From Bradyrhizobium japonicum USDA 6 (GTDB lineage: Bacteria > Pseudomonadota > Alphaproteobacteria > Rhizobiales > Xanthobacteraceae), in NCBI RefSeq assembly GCF_000284375.1, contig NC_017249.1, positions 3,636,001 through 3,700,000 on the forward strand: DNA of 64,000 nt, in the 5' to 3' direction. The position numbers and the translations under genes are program-made. Positions 41,111 to 48,813 of the stretch are shown here, in pieces (position 1 is the stretch's first letter; each line of letters opens with the position of its first letter). Below the pieces are notes generated by a model, which did not search any database, was not told where the DNA came from, and saw nothing but the letters and a program-made list of their open reading frames with translations.

Positions 41111-41296
41111 CTACTTGATGCTGACGAACATGCCCCAGGCGGCGGCCAGCGCGCCGCCGGTGAAGACGACCACCGGGTTGTCGCAGAACGTGCTGCCATA
41201 GCTGCACACGTTGGCACCGAACTGGCCGAGCTCGTGATGGCTCGCGGAGTAGAACAGTCCCGACAGCACCAGCAATGCGGCGGCGACGTAATACAT
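41111..41296 (-). CDS. Small two-helix membrane protein (61 aa)
   Basis: Two hydrophobic segments (YYVAAALLVLSGLFYSA and PVVVFTGGALAAAWGMFVSI) flank a polar loop with two Cys (VCSYGSTFCDNP). The start MYYVA follows GGAGATAACG; a longer frame is possible. Function unknown. Confidence 0.65.
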   Translation of the reverse strand: MYYVAAALLVLSGLFYSASHHELGQFGANVCSYGSTFCDNPVVVFTGGALAAAWGMFVSIK

Positions 41297-41572
41297 CGAC
41301 GTTATCTCCAGCCTGCCCGTGCGCCCTCGCAAGGGACATGTCCCAGCATGGCGCGGGGAGATTTCATTTCGCCGAATCCGCTTCGCCGCATTTGGTTAAA
41401 GTTTGACCCATTGGGCAAACGATGTCGTGATTGAACGCGAGCGGCCGGCGCCAGAACAAATGTGAGATAGTTCATATCCGGCGCGTTACCGGCGTGTTGC
41501 CATTCCGGTGTGTCCGGCGAAACTTCATTTCTTTCGCTATGCGCTGCGGTTCGGACTGTGCGGAGGCGTTGA

Positions 41573-42417
41573 ATGGTCAATATCAAGGTTCCTCTTAATC
41601 CGGTGCAGAAACGCGGCTTGTGGCCGCCCAAAGGCGGGCGCGAATATCCGGTCCTGGATACGGACGACTGGTGGAAAATTGCGGCGCGCGAGCACATGGA
41701 TGCGTGGGCGTTGATCGAGTTCAATTTCCAGACGCACGTTCCCGAGGAGGTGAATTGGTATTTGCGAGAGCTCGTGGGTTGCCGCCACAGCCGTGACGGG
41801 GGCGCAACTACGCGTTTCTCGGGGCTGACCCGAAGCTGCGCAAAATCTATCTTCCCGCTGTGCCGCCTCCGCCCCCACCTAAACCCATACCCTGGCCCGA
41901 CAAACTCAAGAAGCTCCAGTACGAGGTGGAGCATTCGAACGATCCGCAAAAGGAACGCTTCCTCTGCATGCTCAAGGCGATGGAGAACCGCCGTGATGAT
42001 CGCGTGATCTTTTGGTCCACCATAGCCCCGGGCCCCGAGTGGGTTGCTCCGCTTGGCGTTGAGGGAAGAGGGATCGGGAGAGCGTTGATCGATTCACAGT
42101 GGCTCTATAAAAATATAAAGACCGTGCGGGATGTGGACCTTCTTCCGTATGGCGACGGGATGCCGAGAAGCGATACTTTCGTGATCAGCTTCCACAAATA
42201 TCTGTTTGAAACGGCTGAGCCTTCCATCGGTATCCTGCGCGCGGCGAACGCAGAAATCGTCAAGACGCATGTCATGCTGGATCGTTGGGCGAACCAAAGC
42301 ATGGGTGGAAGTTCGTCGATGCCGACGTGTTATCGCGCAATCAAGGAATTCATTCGCTTGCAGGAGCAAAGTGATTACCCGTCTGTCATCAACTGCATCG
42401 TGACAACCGGCAGGTAA
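41573..42417 (+). pseudogene. Hypothetical gene broken by a frameshift in a G-run
   Basis: The first frame starts MVNIKVPLNPVQKRGLWPPK and runs to LVGCRHSRDGG. The other frame then continues RNYAFLGADPKLRKIYLPAVPPPPPPKPIPWP and ends after VTTGR. The join is at five Gs (41798-41802), where one extra G would restore a single frame of about 281 aa. I do not recognise the family. The gene is either broken, sequenced with a missing G, or expressed by -1 slippage. Confidence 0.7.
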
Positions 42418-43098
42418 CCAGTTCCCTGGGCGGATGACTGCACCAATCCCCACCGCTTCAACGTACGCGCCCTGGTTCAAAGGCCCGCACGTCAATGAAG
42501 CATCTTGCGGGACGCATTGAAGGTGAGGATCGCGCTCACGACGCCGTCGCGCGCGACATAGGAAATGGCTGCTCCATCGGCGGATGGCTGGAGATCGTCC
42601 AGATGCGAAGCGGGATAGGCGCGCAGGCCCTGCCGGTTCGAAATCGTCTTCAGGCCGCCGCAGGCGCCGCCTCAGTTGGCGGCCTTTTGCGGCGACTTCC
42701 ATCTCATTTGCGGTGCACGCGATCGGGCGGTTAGCTCCGGAGTTATCCGCTCCCCGTTCAAGTGTCCTGATCCGCCTTCGCGGATGTCAAAGCAAAGGGC
42801 CGCTGTCCTGGACAGCGGCCCCTCATGTTTCCGGGTTTCAATAATTCCGAAATGAAATTCCTCGACCAGCTCCCCGGGTTGCCATTTTTTCCCGGTTAAC
42901 AAATCCTTGCCATAACAAATGTGAACCAGACCGGTAAATTTCCCAGTGTCCTGATCTGCCAGCAATCCGCGGTGAGGAAGGCGGTCGGGCAGGTGGGCGG
43001 CGGCGCCCCAACCCCGTCCTGCGCTCCCGCATTTCTCCTGCATTGACTATTTGTTCATGATTTGTTCTTATTGTCCCATCATCAGGTGGAGATGGGCC
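42418..43098. other. Gene-poor interval with a long palindrome
   Basis: No convincing complete gene. On the minus strand a frame with KTISNRQGLRAYPASHLDD and SYVARDGVVSAILTFNASRK (about 42496-42650) looks like a gene fragment of unknown family. The palindrome at 42797-42821 is listed separately. Confidence 0.4.
42797..42821. repeat. Near-perfect 25-base palindrome
   Basis: GGGCCGCTGTCC-T-GGACAGCGGCCC has 12-base arms and a one-base centre. On the minus strand it is followed by TTTGCTTTG. It could be a terminator or a protein-binding palindrome. Confidence 0.65.
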
Positions 43099-43413
43099 GT
43101 GGACAACCGCATCAATGAAATCCGCAACATCGTCAGAGCGTTACGCGTCAGCATGCGAGAGGCCGAGGCCATCATGCACGAGCAGATCAATCGCGACGAG
43201 GACTGCACCTTCGTGGCGGAAGAGATCATGAAGATGCGCGTCGTGATGAGCGGCCTGGTTCAGGAGCGGGCACGACTCGGCGACAGCGAGCCTATTCTCG
43301 TGCACAGCCTCTTCGTTCCGCGCCGGCCGCCGGCAGCCCCGCGGACTGGTCTTGCCAATGGCGGCCTCGTACCGCACGGAATTGAGCAGCAACGCGGCCA
43401 CGCACGCCCGTGA
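43099..43413 (+). CDS. Hypothetical protein (104 aa)
   Basis: A GTG after GGTGGAG opens VDNRINEIRNIVRALRVSM and a helical stretch with EAEAIMHEQINRDEDCTFVAEEIMKMR. A Pro/Ala-rich tail follows. Function unknown. Confidence 0.5.
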   Translation: MDNRINEIRNIVRALRVSMREAEAIMHEQINRDEDCTFVAEEIMKMRVVMSGLVQERARLGDSEPILVHSLFVPRRPPAAPRTGLANGGLVPHGIEQQRGHARP

Positions 43414-43863
43414 ACGGAGATGGCGTTCAGACCGCGCGGCAAGCGGCAGACGTATGATGTCGGCTACGAGCCAAGAACTCCGCGGCCAGGCGTCGGCCGT
43501 AAAGAAAGCGGTCAACAGCCGGAAGGAGGTGGGGAAGAGGTTGCGGAATCGTAAGGTCCCCCTTTGGAACTTCCTGCTGCAAACTCGAATTGGTTGTGTG
43601 GTCGGCCCACCGCCGATGGCCGGCCTGGAATGGCGGCTCCGGCGCCCCCAGCCCCCGTCCCGCGCCGGGGCCGTTTCCAGGAGTTAGGTGGGACAAAAAC
43701 ACCGGCGGCATCGCCGCCAGACGTTCAGCAGGCACCTGTGTAGATCGTCTTCTGGAGATCGTTTTCGGTCTCGACGAAACACGCCTGAAACATTGCTGAA
43801 ACCAGATTGTCCTGAACGCCGCGCCCGTTGGCCTCGACCAACGGAGCGAGAAGGAGACAAGTC
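43414..43863. other. Intergenic region without a clear gene
   Basis: About 450 bases. ORFs on both strands are low-complexity and lack ribosome sites. I see no repeat or RNA gene. Confidence 0.4.
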
Positions 43864-43968
43864 ATGATCCAGGTCGGTTCGAAAGAAGAAGTCGCGTTTC
43901 TGCTGGCGCTGTTCGGCACGCACACCCAGCCGGTCAAGCGGCCGAAGCCGAAATCGCAGCAACGCTGA
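43864..43968 (+). CDS. Possible 34-aa small protein
   Basis: A strong AAGGAGAC lies 5-6 bases before the ATG. The product MIQVGSKEEVAFLLALFGTH continues to a basic KRPKPKSQQR tail. It stands 10 bases before the 82-aa gene, so the two are probably co-expressed. Confidence 0.5.
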   Translation: MIQVGSKEEVAFLLALFGTHTQPVKRPKPKSQQR

Positions 43969-43978
43969 CGGCTGAGCC

Positions 43979-44227
43979 ATGCCCGGTTTGGCCGATTGCC
44001 AGAGCCTCCTGCGTCTCCTGATCGCAAGGGGCGATCCGAGGGCCATTCCACTCGCCAAAGGCGCCATCGATCAATATTTGAACACCGCGCCGGCCAGCCT
44101 CCGCGGGCGCGGCCTGCGCGTGCTCCAGCGCGACGCGCTCGACCAGCACGGTGCCGCGGTCGGGGTGCAACGCTCCTTCGCCGAGACGGTGGACGCCTAT
44201 ATCGAGCGCAAGCTTGCGGAGGAATGA
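43979..44227 (+). CDS. Hypothetical protein (82 aa)
   Basis: The frame opens MPGLADCQSLLRLLIARGDP and is helical, ending YIERKLAEE. It lies in tandem with the 34-aa gene. Function unknown. Confidence 0.55.
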   Translation: MPGLADCQSLLRLLIARGDPRAIPLAKGAIDQYLNTAPASLRGRGLRVLQRDALDQHGAAVGVQRSFAETVDAYIERKLAEE

Positions 44228-44266
44228 CACCTTCCGGTGCAGCGGCTGGGGCAGCGTGGCTGCCGG

Positions 44267-44461
44267 TCAGGCTGCGACGGGTGGCGTGGCTTGCGTCAAC
44301 AGCCCGATCTTCCGGTCGAGATGCCAGACCTCGACGTCGCCCCGGCGCGTGAACTGTTGTGCGACGCGAAGCGCGGCTGCGTCGGAATCGGCCTCGAACG
44401 CTTCGGCGGAGCGAAACACGCCGTTCTCGCCGACCAGATAGGCGCGGTATTGCCGGGTCAT
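44267..44461 (-). CDS. Hypothetical protein (64 aa)
   Basis: Reads MTRQYRAYLVGENGVFRSAE then ..ALRVAQQFTRRGDVEVWHL. Its ATG overlaps the stop of the 66-aa gene upstream (ATGA), so they form a coupled pair. The GDVEVWHLDRKIGLL part resembles the secreted protein gene at 31132. Function unknown. Confidence 0.6.
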   Translation of the reverse strand: MTRQYRAYLVGENGVFRSAEAFEADSDAAALRVAQQFTRRGDVEVWHLDRKIGLLTQATPPVAA

Positions 44462-44658
44462 GTCGGCGCCCTCAGGCCCGACGAATGCAGCCAGGACTCG
44501 ATCTGGATGGCCGTCTCGTCCTGCCGCGCCCGGCGCAGCAGCATCTCGCGGCGGCGCCCCGGCGCAAGCGCCTGGGCCTCCTCGCGAAGCCGTGCGGCCT
44601 CGTCTGCGAGCCGCTCGTGGAGAGTTTTGGACTGTTTGAAACGACGTCGCTTCAGCAT
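44458..44658 (-). CDS. Hypothetical protein (66 aa), coupled pair
   Basis: A basic, Arg- and Glu-rich helical protein starting MLKRRRFKQSKTLHERLADE. It overlaps the 64-aa gene by 4 bp. Function unknown. Confidence 0.6.
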   Translation of the reverse strand: MLKRRRFKQSKTLHERLADEAARLREEAQALAPGRRREMLLRRARQDETAIQIESWLHSSGLRAPT

Positions 44659-45060
44659 GACACTGCTCCCTCGTTAGAGTGGGGCGGGAGCGCAACTGGC
44701 GTTCTCATCACCGACCGATGCCACGTGCCGCGCGGTGGTGACTGACTGTAGGCCTGTCCTCGGCGGGCGTCTGCAACATTTGATACATTCCTCCGGAAAT
44801 CTCGAGCGTCCGTCGCGGCGAGGTTTTAGTCCCTTGAGCCGGGGGCCGTCAGCCCCGACAGGTCGAGCGCGAACACGCTGCCAGGCAGCGAGCTCGCATG
44901 CATGGACTTTCGCGCATCGGTCGGAACAGCAAAAGCGTGAAGTACCGGGCGAACAGGTGTTGACATTGTTCTCGTTATGTTCTAGTTGGCATCAACTCAA
45001 CCTATGAGCGAGCCGTGATCGATTGTCAGTCACGCCTCGAAACTTACCTGAGGCGGCCGA
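44659..45060. other. Intergenic region holding the SOS-type promoter
   Basis: About 400 bases between divergent genes. The only structured signal I see is the SOS-type promoter at 44960-44988, listed separately. Confidence 0.45.
44960..44988 (+). promoter_or_regulatory. SOS-type promoter (LexA box GTTC-N7-GTTC)
   Basis: GTTCTCGTTATGTTC (44968-44982) matches the alphaproteobacterial LexA consensus GTTC-N7-GTTC exactly. It lies between TTGACA (44960) and a -10-like TAGTTG (44983) at 17-base spacing. That makes a textbook LexA-repressible promoter. The first gene downstream is the DUF4261 gene, 72 bases away. Confidence 0.65.
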
Positions 45061-45834
45061 ATGAGTAAGTCGTTTCTTGCCTTGGTCTTGTTGGAGACTC
45101 CTGCAACTCCGGACATGGTCGCGCTCGCCAAGGCCATTCGCGCGCGACATCCCGAACTGCCGATGGAGGTGGAAGGAGGGGGCGAGGGGAGCGCACGCCA
45201 GGGTTCGCCGCTGATCCGCTGTGGCAACGAACTCGTTGTGGTGATGGCGATGCCGGCACCCATTCCGGAAGATACCGGCCTCTGGTCGCGCGCTTCCACG
45301 ATATGGCCGCAGGCCAAAGCGGTCGCGGCGGGGCACCGAGGGCATCTGATCGTTTCGGTGCTTGGCCAGAATCAGCGACCATTACCCACCGCCCGTTTGA
45401 CGACTGCAGTCATCGGCGCGCTGATAGCAACCATGCCGCAATGCTGCGCCGTCGTGTGGAACGGCAAGGTCGCACGATCCACCGATCTATGGCTTGACCT
45501 GTCCAGCCGATCGCTCGCGCCGTTTCCGGATTATCCCTGCTCGCTTTGGATCGACATACTCCCCTTCCGATCAGAGGCGGGCATCGGCGCAGTGACGATG
45601 GGGCTGGCGGCGTTTGCCGAACGTGAAATTCAATTCGAGACCCACAAGCTGTCCCTTGGAACATTGCTCAACAAGGTCGACGGTCTTGCCGCCTATCTGG
45701 TCGAACACGGAGCGGTGGTCAAGGATGGCGATACGTTTGGTAGAGACGCGCGCGAGCGCTTTTCGGTTCGTCACAAGGACTCCGATCAGTTCGGTGGCTT
45801 GCCTGTGCTTTTCTGTAGCGATGGTTCGGCGTGA
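45061..45834 (+). CDS. DUF4261-domain protein (257 aa)
   Basis: The protein shows the DUF4261 pattern (PCSLWIDILPFRSEAG..MGLAAFAEREIQFETHKLSLGTLLNKVDGLAAYLVEHGAVVKDGDTFG). The N-terminus (MSKSFLALVLLETPATPDM) resembles the other half of the family. DUF4261 proteins have no settled function. It lies behind the SOS-type promoter, with repeat copy 2 starting 54 bases after its stop. Confidence 0.75.
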   Translation: MSKSFLALVLLETPATPDMVALAKAIRARHPELPMEVEGGGEGSARQGSPLIRCGNELVVVMAMPAPIPEDTGLWSRASTIWPQAKAVAAGHRGHLIVSVLGQNQRPLPTARLTTAVIGALIATMPQCCAVVWNGKVARSTDLWLDLSSRSLAPFPDYPCSLWIDILPFRSEAGIGAVTMGLAAFAEREIQFETHKLSLGTLLNKVDGLAAYLVEHGAVVKDGDTFGRDARERFSVRHKDSDQFGGLPVLFCSDGSA

Positions 45835-45887
45835 CTCCGCGTGATGATGCGCGAAGGGATATGCGGGATGTCGTTCAAGGTCGATCG

Positions 45888-45972
45888 TTGACACGTCGGG
45901 CAAAACACTGGCAGGATGGCATCATCGAGATGAATTCGGACAAAGCCCGCGGGGATGCCGCGGGCTTTTTTG
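45888..45972 (+). ncRNA. Repeat/sRNA-like element, copy 2
   Basis: TTGACACGTCGGGCAAAACA, then CTGGCAGGATGGCATCATCGAGA, then GCCCGCGG-loop-CCGCGGGC followed by TTTTTT. It has a -35-like TTGACA, a -10-like CAGGAT at N18 and a near-perfect terminator, so it could be a very short transcript gene. Confidence 0.65.
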
Positions 45973-46132
45973 TTGGCAGTTGATATTGGTTCTACGTCGC
46001 CCTGCAGGCATGATGTTCAATGGGCGGAGTCATGGGTAACAGAACGACAGTCTTCATTGTGACCGACCAAAGGCGCGAAGCGCCCACCGTTACGTGATGA
46101 GCCGGACGTATATTCGGCAGGAGCATAATTTT

Positions 46133-46768
46133 ATGGCTGTATCCCGTAATCCAAAGCGAAGGCCGAAGGGGCCGAAACTCTATCGTGTCGGGCTGGATTT
46201 CAGAATCCACACGCGCCCCGGTTTGGAAATGGAGAATTTTGCCGCCCTTGGCGCCGGTCGCGTGCTGCTTTCACCACGGGGCAAGCGAAGCTTTCCTGCG
46301 CTGGCCGAAACGCCACGGCTGCTGATCGACAAATCTCTCGGTCGGCCGCCGGTCGATTGGGAGCTATTTCACGACTTCTGGCTCGTATCCGATCGGATGA
46401 AGAGTGTCCTGGAGGCCGTGGATAGCGACGGCGTGGCGTTCCTGAGGTGCGAAACGCGGTCGTTGCGTGGAGATGCGCCCGTCTATTGGCTTTGTGATGT
46501 TGTCCGCAAGCTCGAGGTCATCGACGAGGAAAAGTCGATCGTCGAAATCCTGGATGATGGGACAGATTTCAGGCGGTACGATAACACGGCGATTTCAAGC
46601 TTTGTCTTTAGGGAGGAGGCCATCGGTTCGGCTCATATTTTCCGGCCGCGCTTTCTAGAGACGAGGATTATTTGCGACCAGGCAATGAAAGACGCCTGTA
46701 AGGCTGCCGGGGTCAGAGGCCTAAGCTTTGGAGATCCCTACTTCAATTACGATAGCCTTCGCCCCTAG
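46133..46768 (+). CDS. Imm11 (DUF1629)-like immunity protein
   Basis: The 211-aa protein has the DUF1629/Imm11-type C-terminal pattern (FHDFWLVSDRMKSVLEAVDSDGVAFL; then ISSFVFREEAIGSAHIFRP and ICDQAMKDACKAAGVRGLSFGDP). Such proteins neutralise polymorphic toxins. The ATG after GCAGGAG (MAVSRNP) is preferred to an upstream in-frame ATG at 46094. It is followed on the same strand by the AHH-nuclease-like gene. Confidence 0.68.
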   Translation: MAVSRNPKRRPKGPKLYRVGLDFRIHTRPGLEMENFAALGAGRVLLSPRGKRSFPALAETPRLLIDKSLGRPPVDWELFHDFWLVSDRMKSVLEAVDSDGVAFLRCETRSLRGDAPVYWLCDVVRKLEVIDEEKSIVEILDDGTDFRRYDNTAISSFVFREEAIGSAHIFRPRFLETRIICDQAMKDACKAAGVRGLSFGDPYFNYDSLRP

Positions 46769-47110
46769 TTTTCTTCACGTCGAGATTCGGGGAAAATCCG
46801 GCTTTGTCTGTTTGTGGGCTCGCCGAAGACATTCGCACGACTCTAACGACTCTAGCAGAGGGGCGGATGCCCCGATTTCATTTCAATAGTACGGATCGCT
46901 GCCGTCGTCACGCCGACCTAAAGGCGACGACGTTGTAGGCGCGGCGTGCCGATCGGCGATGCCGGGTGCGGCGGCCGCATGGACCTCTAGCGCGCACGCA
47001 AAGCGGCCGGCTCTCGCCGCCGGCCATCCACCAAGCATTTCAGATCAGACCCGCCGGCTGCGATTACCAGCAGCCCGGACGCCGGCCTGCGCCAGAAAAG
47101 TAGCAGTCGC
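46769..47110. other. Gap between the immunity and toxin-like genes
   Basis: About 340 bases. The toxin's frame stays open upstream to 46991 without ATG, GTG or TTG, so its N-terminus may have been lost. No ribosome site or promoter is obvious. Confidence 0.45.
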
Positions 47111-48700
47111 ATGTTCCAAGATCATCACGTCTTAGCGCAGAAATTTGCAGGCCATCCGGTTATCCGTCTCTTGGGGGAACGCTTCAATCATGATGCGATT
47201 CGAAATCTAATCGCGTTGCCGTCAAGGCAGCCGCTGGCAACCGAACTTAGTTCAAGTCCGCATACGGGGGGACATCTCGGAACGTACTACAAGGGATTTT
47301 GCGAGCATCTGAAGGAGCTCAAAACGTCTCCAAGGTTCGCCGCGGCTAGCGCGGGCGATGCACGTGCGCTGGACGAGGTAGCTTCCGAGTTGAACGCGCT
47401 TGTTGCCGCTGCCAAGTACGCGCTAGCGAACGGTCATCTGTTTCCCAATACTCCCAAGGGAATGACGCCTAAGGAGGCAAATGATGAGAACAACAAATGG
47501 TTCTCAAACTGGAGGAAATATGCCGAGGACAATGCAGAGCAGATTCGGCAGATGCAGGAGACAGTTGATCAGTTTCACAATGCCGGTCAGCGGTATGCAG
47601 CTTTGCATTTTCCGCTTTTGTCCCCGACCAGCGATCTCAGCATGGCAGAGAGGATCGAAATCTTAAAGCGCTTCCCAAAGGGCTCTCCGATTTCGCTGCA
47701 ATTTACCGCTGTTGGCGCTGTCCCTGGTCTTCCGGGCCTCGTTCCACCCTTTGTCAATACCCGCTTGCCAGGATTCATTCCGCCTTCACTTGAGGGAGCG
47801 AACGAGCCGGAAGGGTTTACACCAAGCAATCCGCTTCTGACCTATGGATTGCCAGGGTTTCCGGTCCCTCCCTCAGATTGGCAACGTCTGATGCAAGTGC
47901 CTCCCAGCGTGGCTATGCCGCCGGAGCCGCAGGTCTTGCAATTTCACTCGGAGACAGGCCAGCCACTCACGCGTCTCTCTGATGGATCACAAGTGCTGGG
48001 GCCGCAGGCACCTCCTGATCAGGGCTCTGCGTCGCTGATGGGGGCGGCTGTGCTTGGTACAGGAGCGATGATGCTACCTGTAGCACAAGGCCTTGGCGCT
48101 GCGTTGCTCGCAGGCTCAACTGTCGCCGCCCTCACTCGCCCCGCTTTCCCGGCAACCATCTCCAGCGATGCCAAGGTTGCAGATGGCAGCGTCTTTTCCA
48201 ACGGAGCAGCTCCCTATCAACCGTTCGACGTTAACGTTCCTGTCCAACGCCTTGATGATGGATGGAGGGATACTCTCGAGCCATCCGCCAGCACCTTTGC
48301 AGATCGGTTCGGAAACTGGACCGACACGCCAGCCGGAACTATGCCTGCCCAGAATGTACAACAAGCGCCGACCCCTCCTGCCGCGGGAGCAGTCGCACCC
48401 GAAGAGGTTCGGCGTCTCACCCGCGTCAACGCGACAAATGCGAGCAGCGTCTTCACATCAGGGAGTGCGCCAGTCCCGTATCTGCCGTCCACGGAATTCA
48501 ACGATCGGTTTGGCAGCTGGAGCATGCCGACTGGCGAGGGCCGCGCACAACAGGCGAACATGCCGATCGGCGCGTTCGCGGAAGAGCCGCCTTACATCAT
48601 TCCGCCGCCGATCTTCGGGGTGGATGATCCGGGCTACCCGCGCAATGATGCTGAAGAATGGTTTGCGCGCTGGATACGGCCGTTGCTTCGACCGGAGTGA
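47111..48700 (+). CDS. Protein with N-terminal AHH-type nuclease-like domain and long Pro-rich C-terminus
   Basis: The 529-aa product begins with an AHH/HNH-ENDO VII-like pattern: DHHVLAQKF (HH at 5-6), RNLIALP (Asn32), PHTGGHLGTYY (His51, His55). In most toxins this domain is the C-terminal tip; here it is N-terminal. Residues about 200-529 are rich in Pro and Gly and contain two related segments (VFSNGAAPYQPF..FADRFGNW and VFTSGSAPVPYLPSTEFNDRFGSW). No signal peptide or ribosome site is seen. Codon use is lower in G+C than the flanking genes. Confidence 0.62.
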   Translation: MFQDHHVLAQKFAGHPVIRLLGERFNHDAIRNLIALPSRQPLATELSSSPHTGGHLGTYYKGFCEHLKELKTSPRFAAASAGDARALDEVASELNALVAAAKYALANGHLFPNTPKGMTPKEANDENNKWFSNWRKYAEDNAEQIRQMQETVDQFHNAGQRYAALHFPLLSPTSDLSMAERIEILKRFPKGSPISLQFTAVGAVPGLPGLVPPFVNTRLPGFIPPSLEGANEPEGFTPSNPLLTYGLPGFPVPPSDWQRLMQVPPSVAMPPEPQVLQFHSETGQPLTRLSDGSQVLGPQAPPDQGSASLMGAAVLGTGAMMLPVAQGLGAALLAGSTVAALTRPAFPATISSDAKVADGSVFSNGAAPYQPFDVNVPVQRLDDGWRDTLEPSASTFADRFGNWTDTPAGTMPAQNVQQAPTPPAAGAVAPEEVRRLTRVNATNASSVFTSGSAPVPYLPSTEFNDRFGSWSMPTGEGRAQQANMPIGAFAEEPPYIIPPPIFGVDDPGYPRNDAEEWFARWIRPLLRPE

Positions 48701-48720
48701 AGGCGTCGAAGCCCTAGGCA

Positions 48721-48790
48721 CACACTGGCAGAATGGCATCATCGAGATGAGTTCGGATCAAGCCCGCGGAATCCCGCGGGCTTTGTTTGG
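48721..48790 (+). ncRNA. Repeat/sRNA-like element, copy 3 (5'-truncated)
   Basis: The element lacks the TTGACACG... lead but keeps CACTGGCAGAATGGCATCATCGAGA and the terminator GCCCGCGG-AAT-CCCGCGGGC with T-tail. It follows the toxin gene within about 20 bases and is missing its -35. Confidence 0.6.
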
Positions 48791-48813
48791 ATGGCGTCTC
48801 TGACGCGCGCGCG

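Noticed and set aside
42672..43043. 123-aa minus-strand ORF
   Set aside because: Spans the palindrome and mixes unrelated composition; no ribosome site or family.
46769..47110. Search for a tts box (type III secretion promoter) before the AHH-like gene
   Set aside because: No match to the GTCAG...TCGTAAGC-type consensus was seen.
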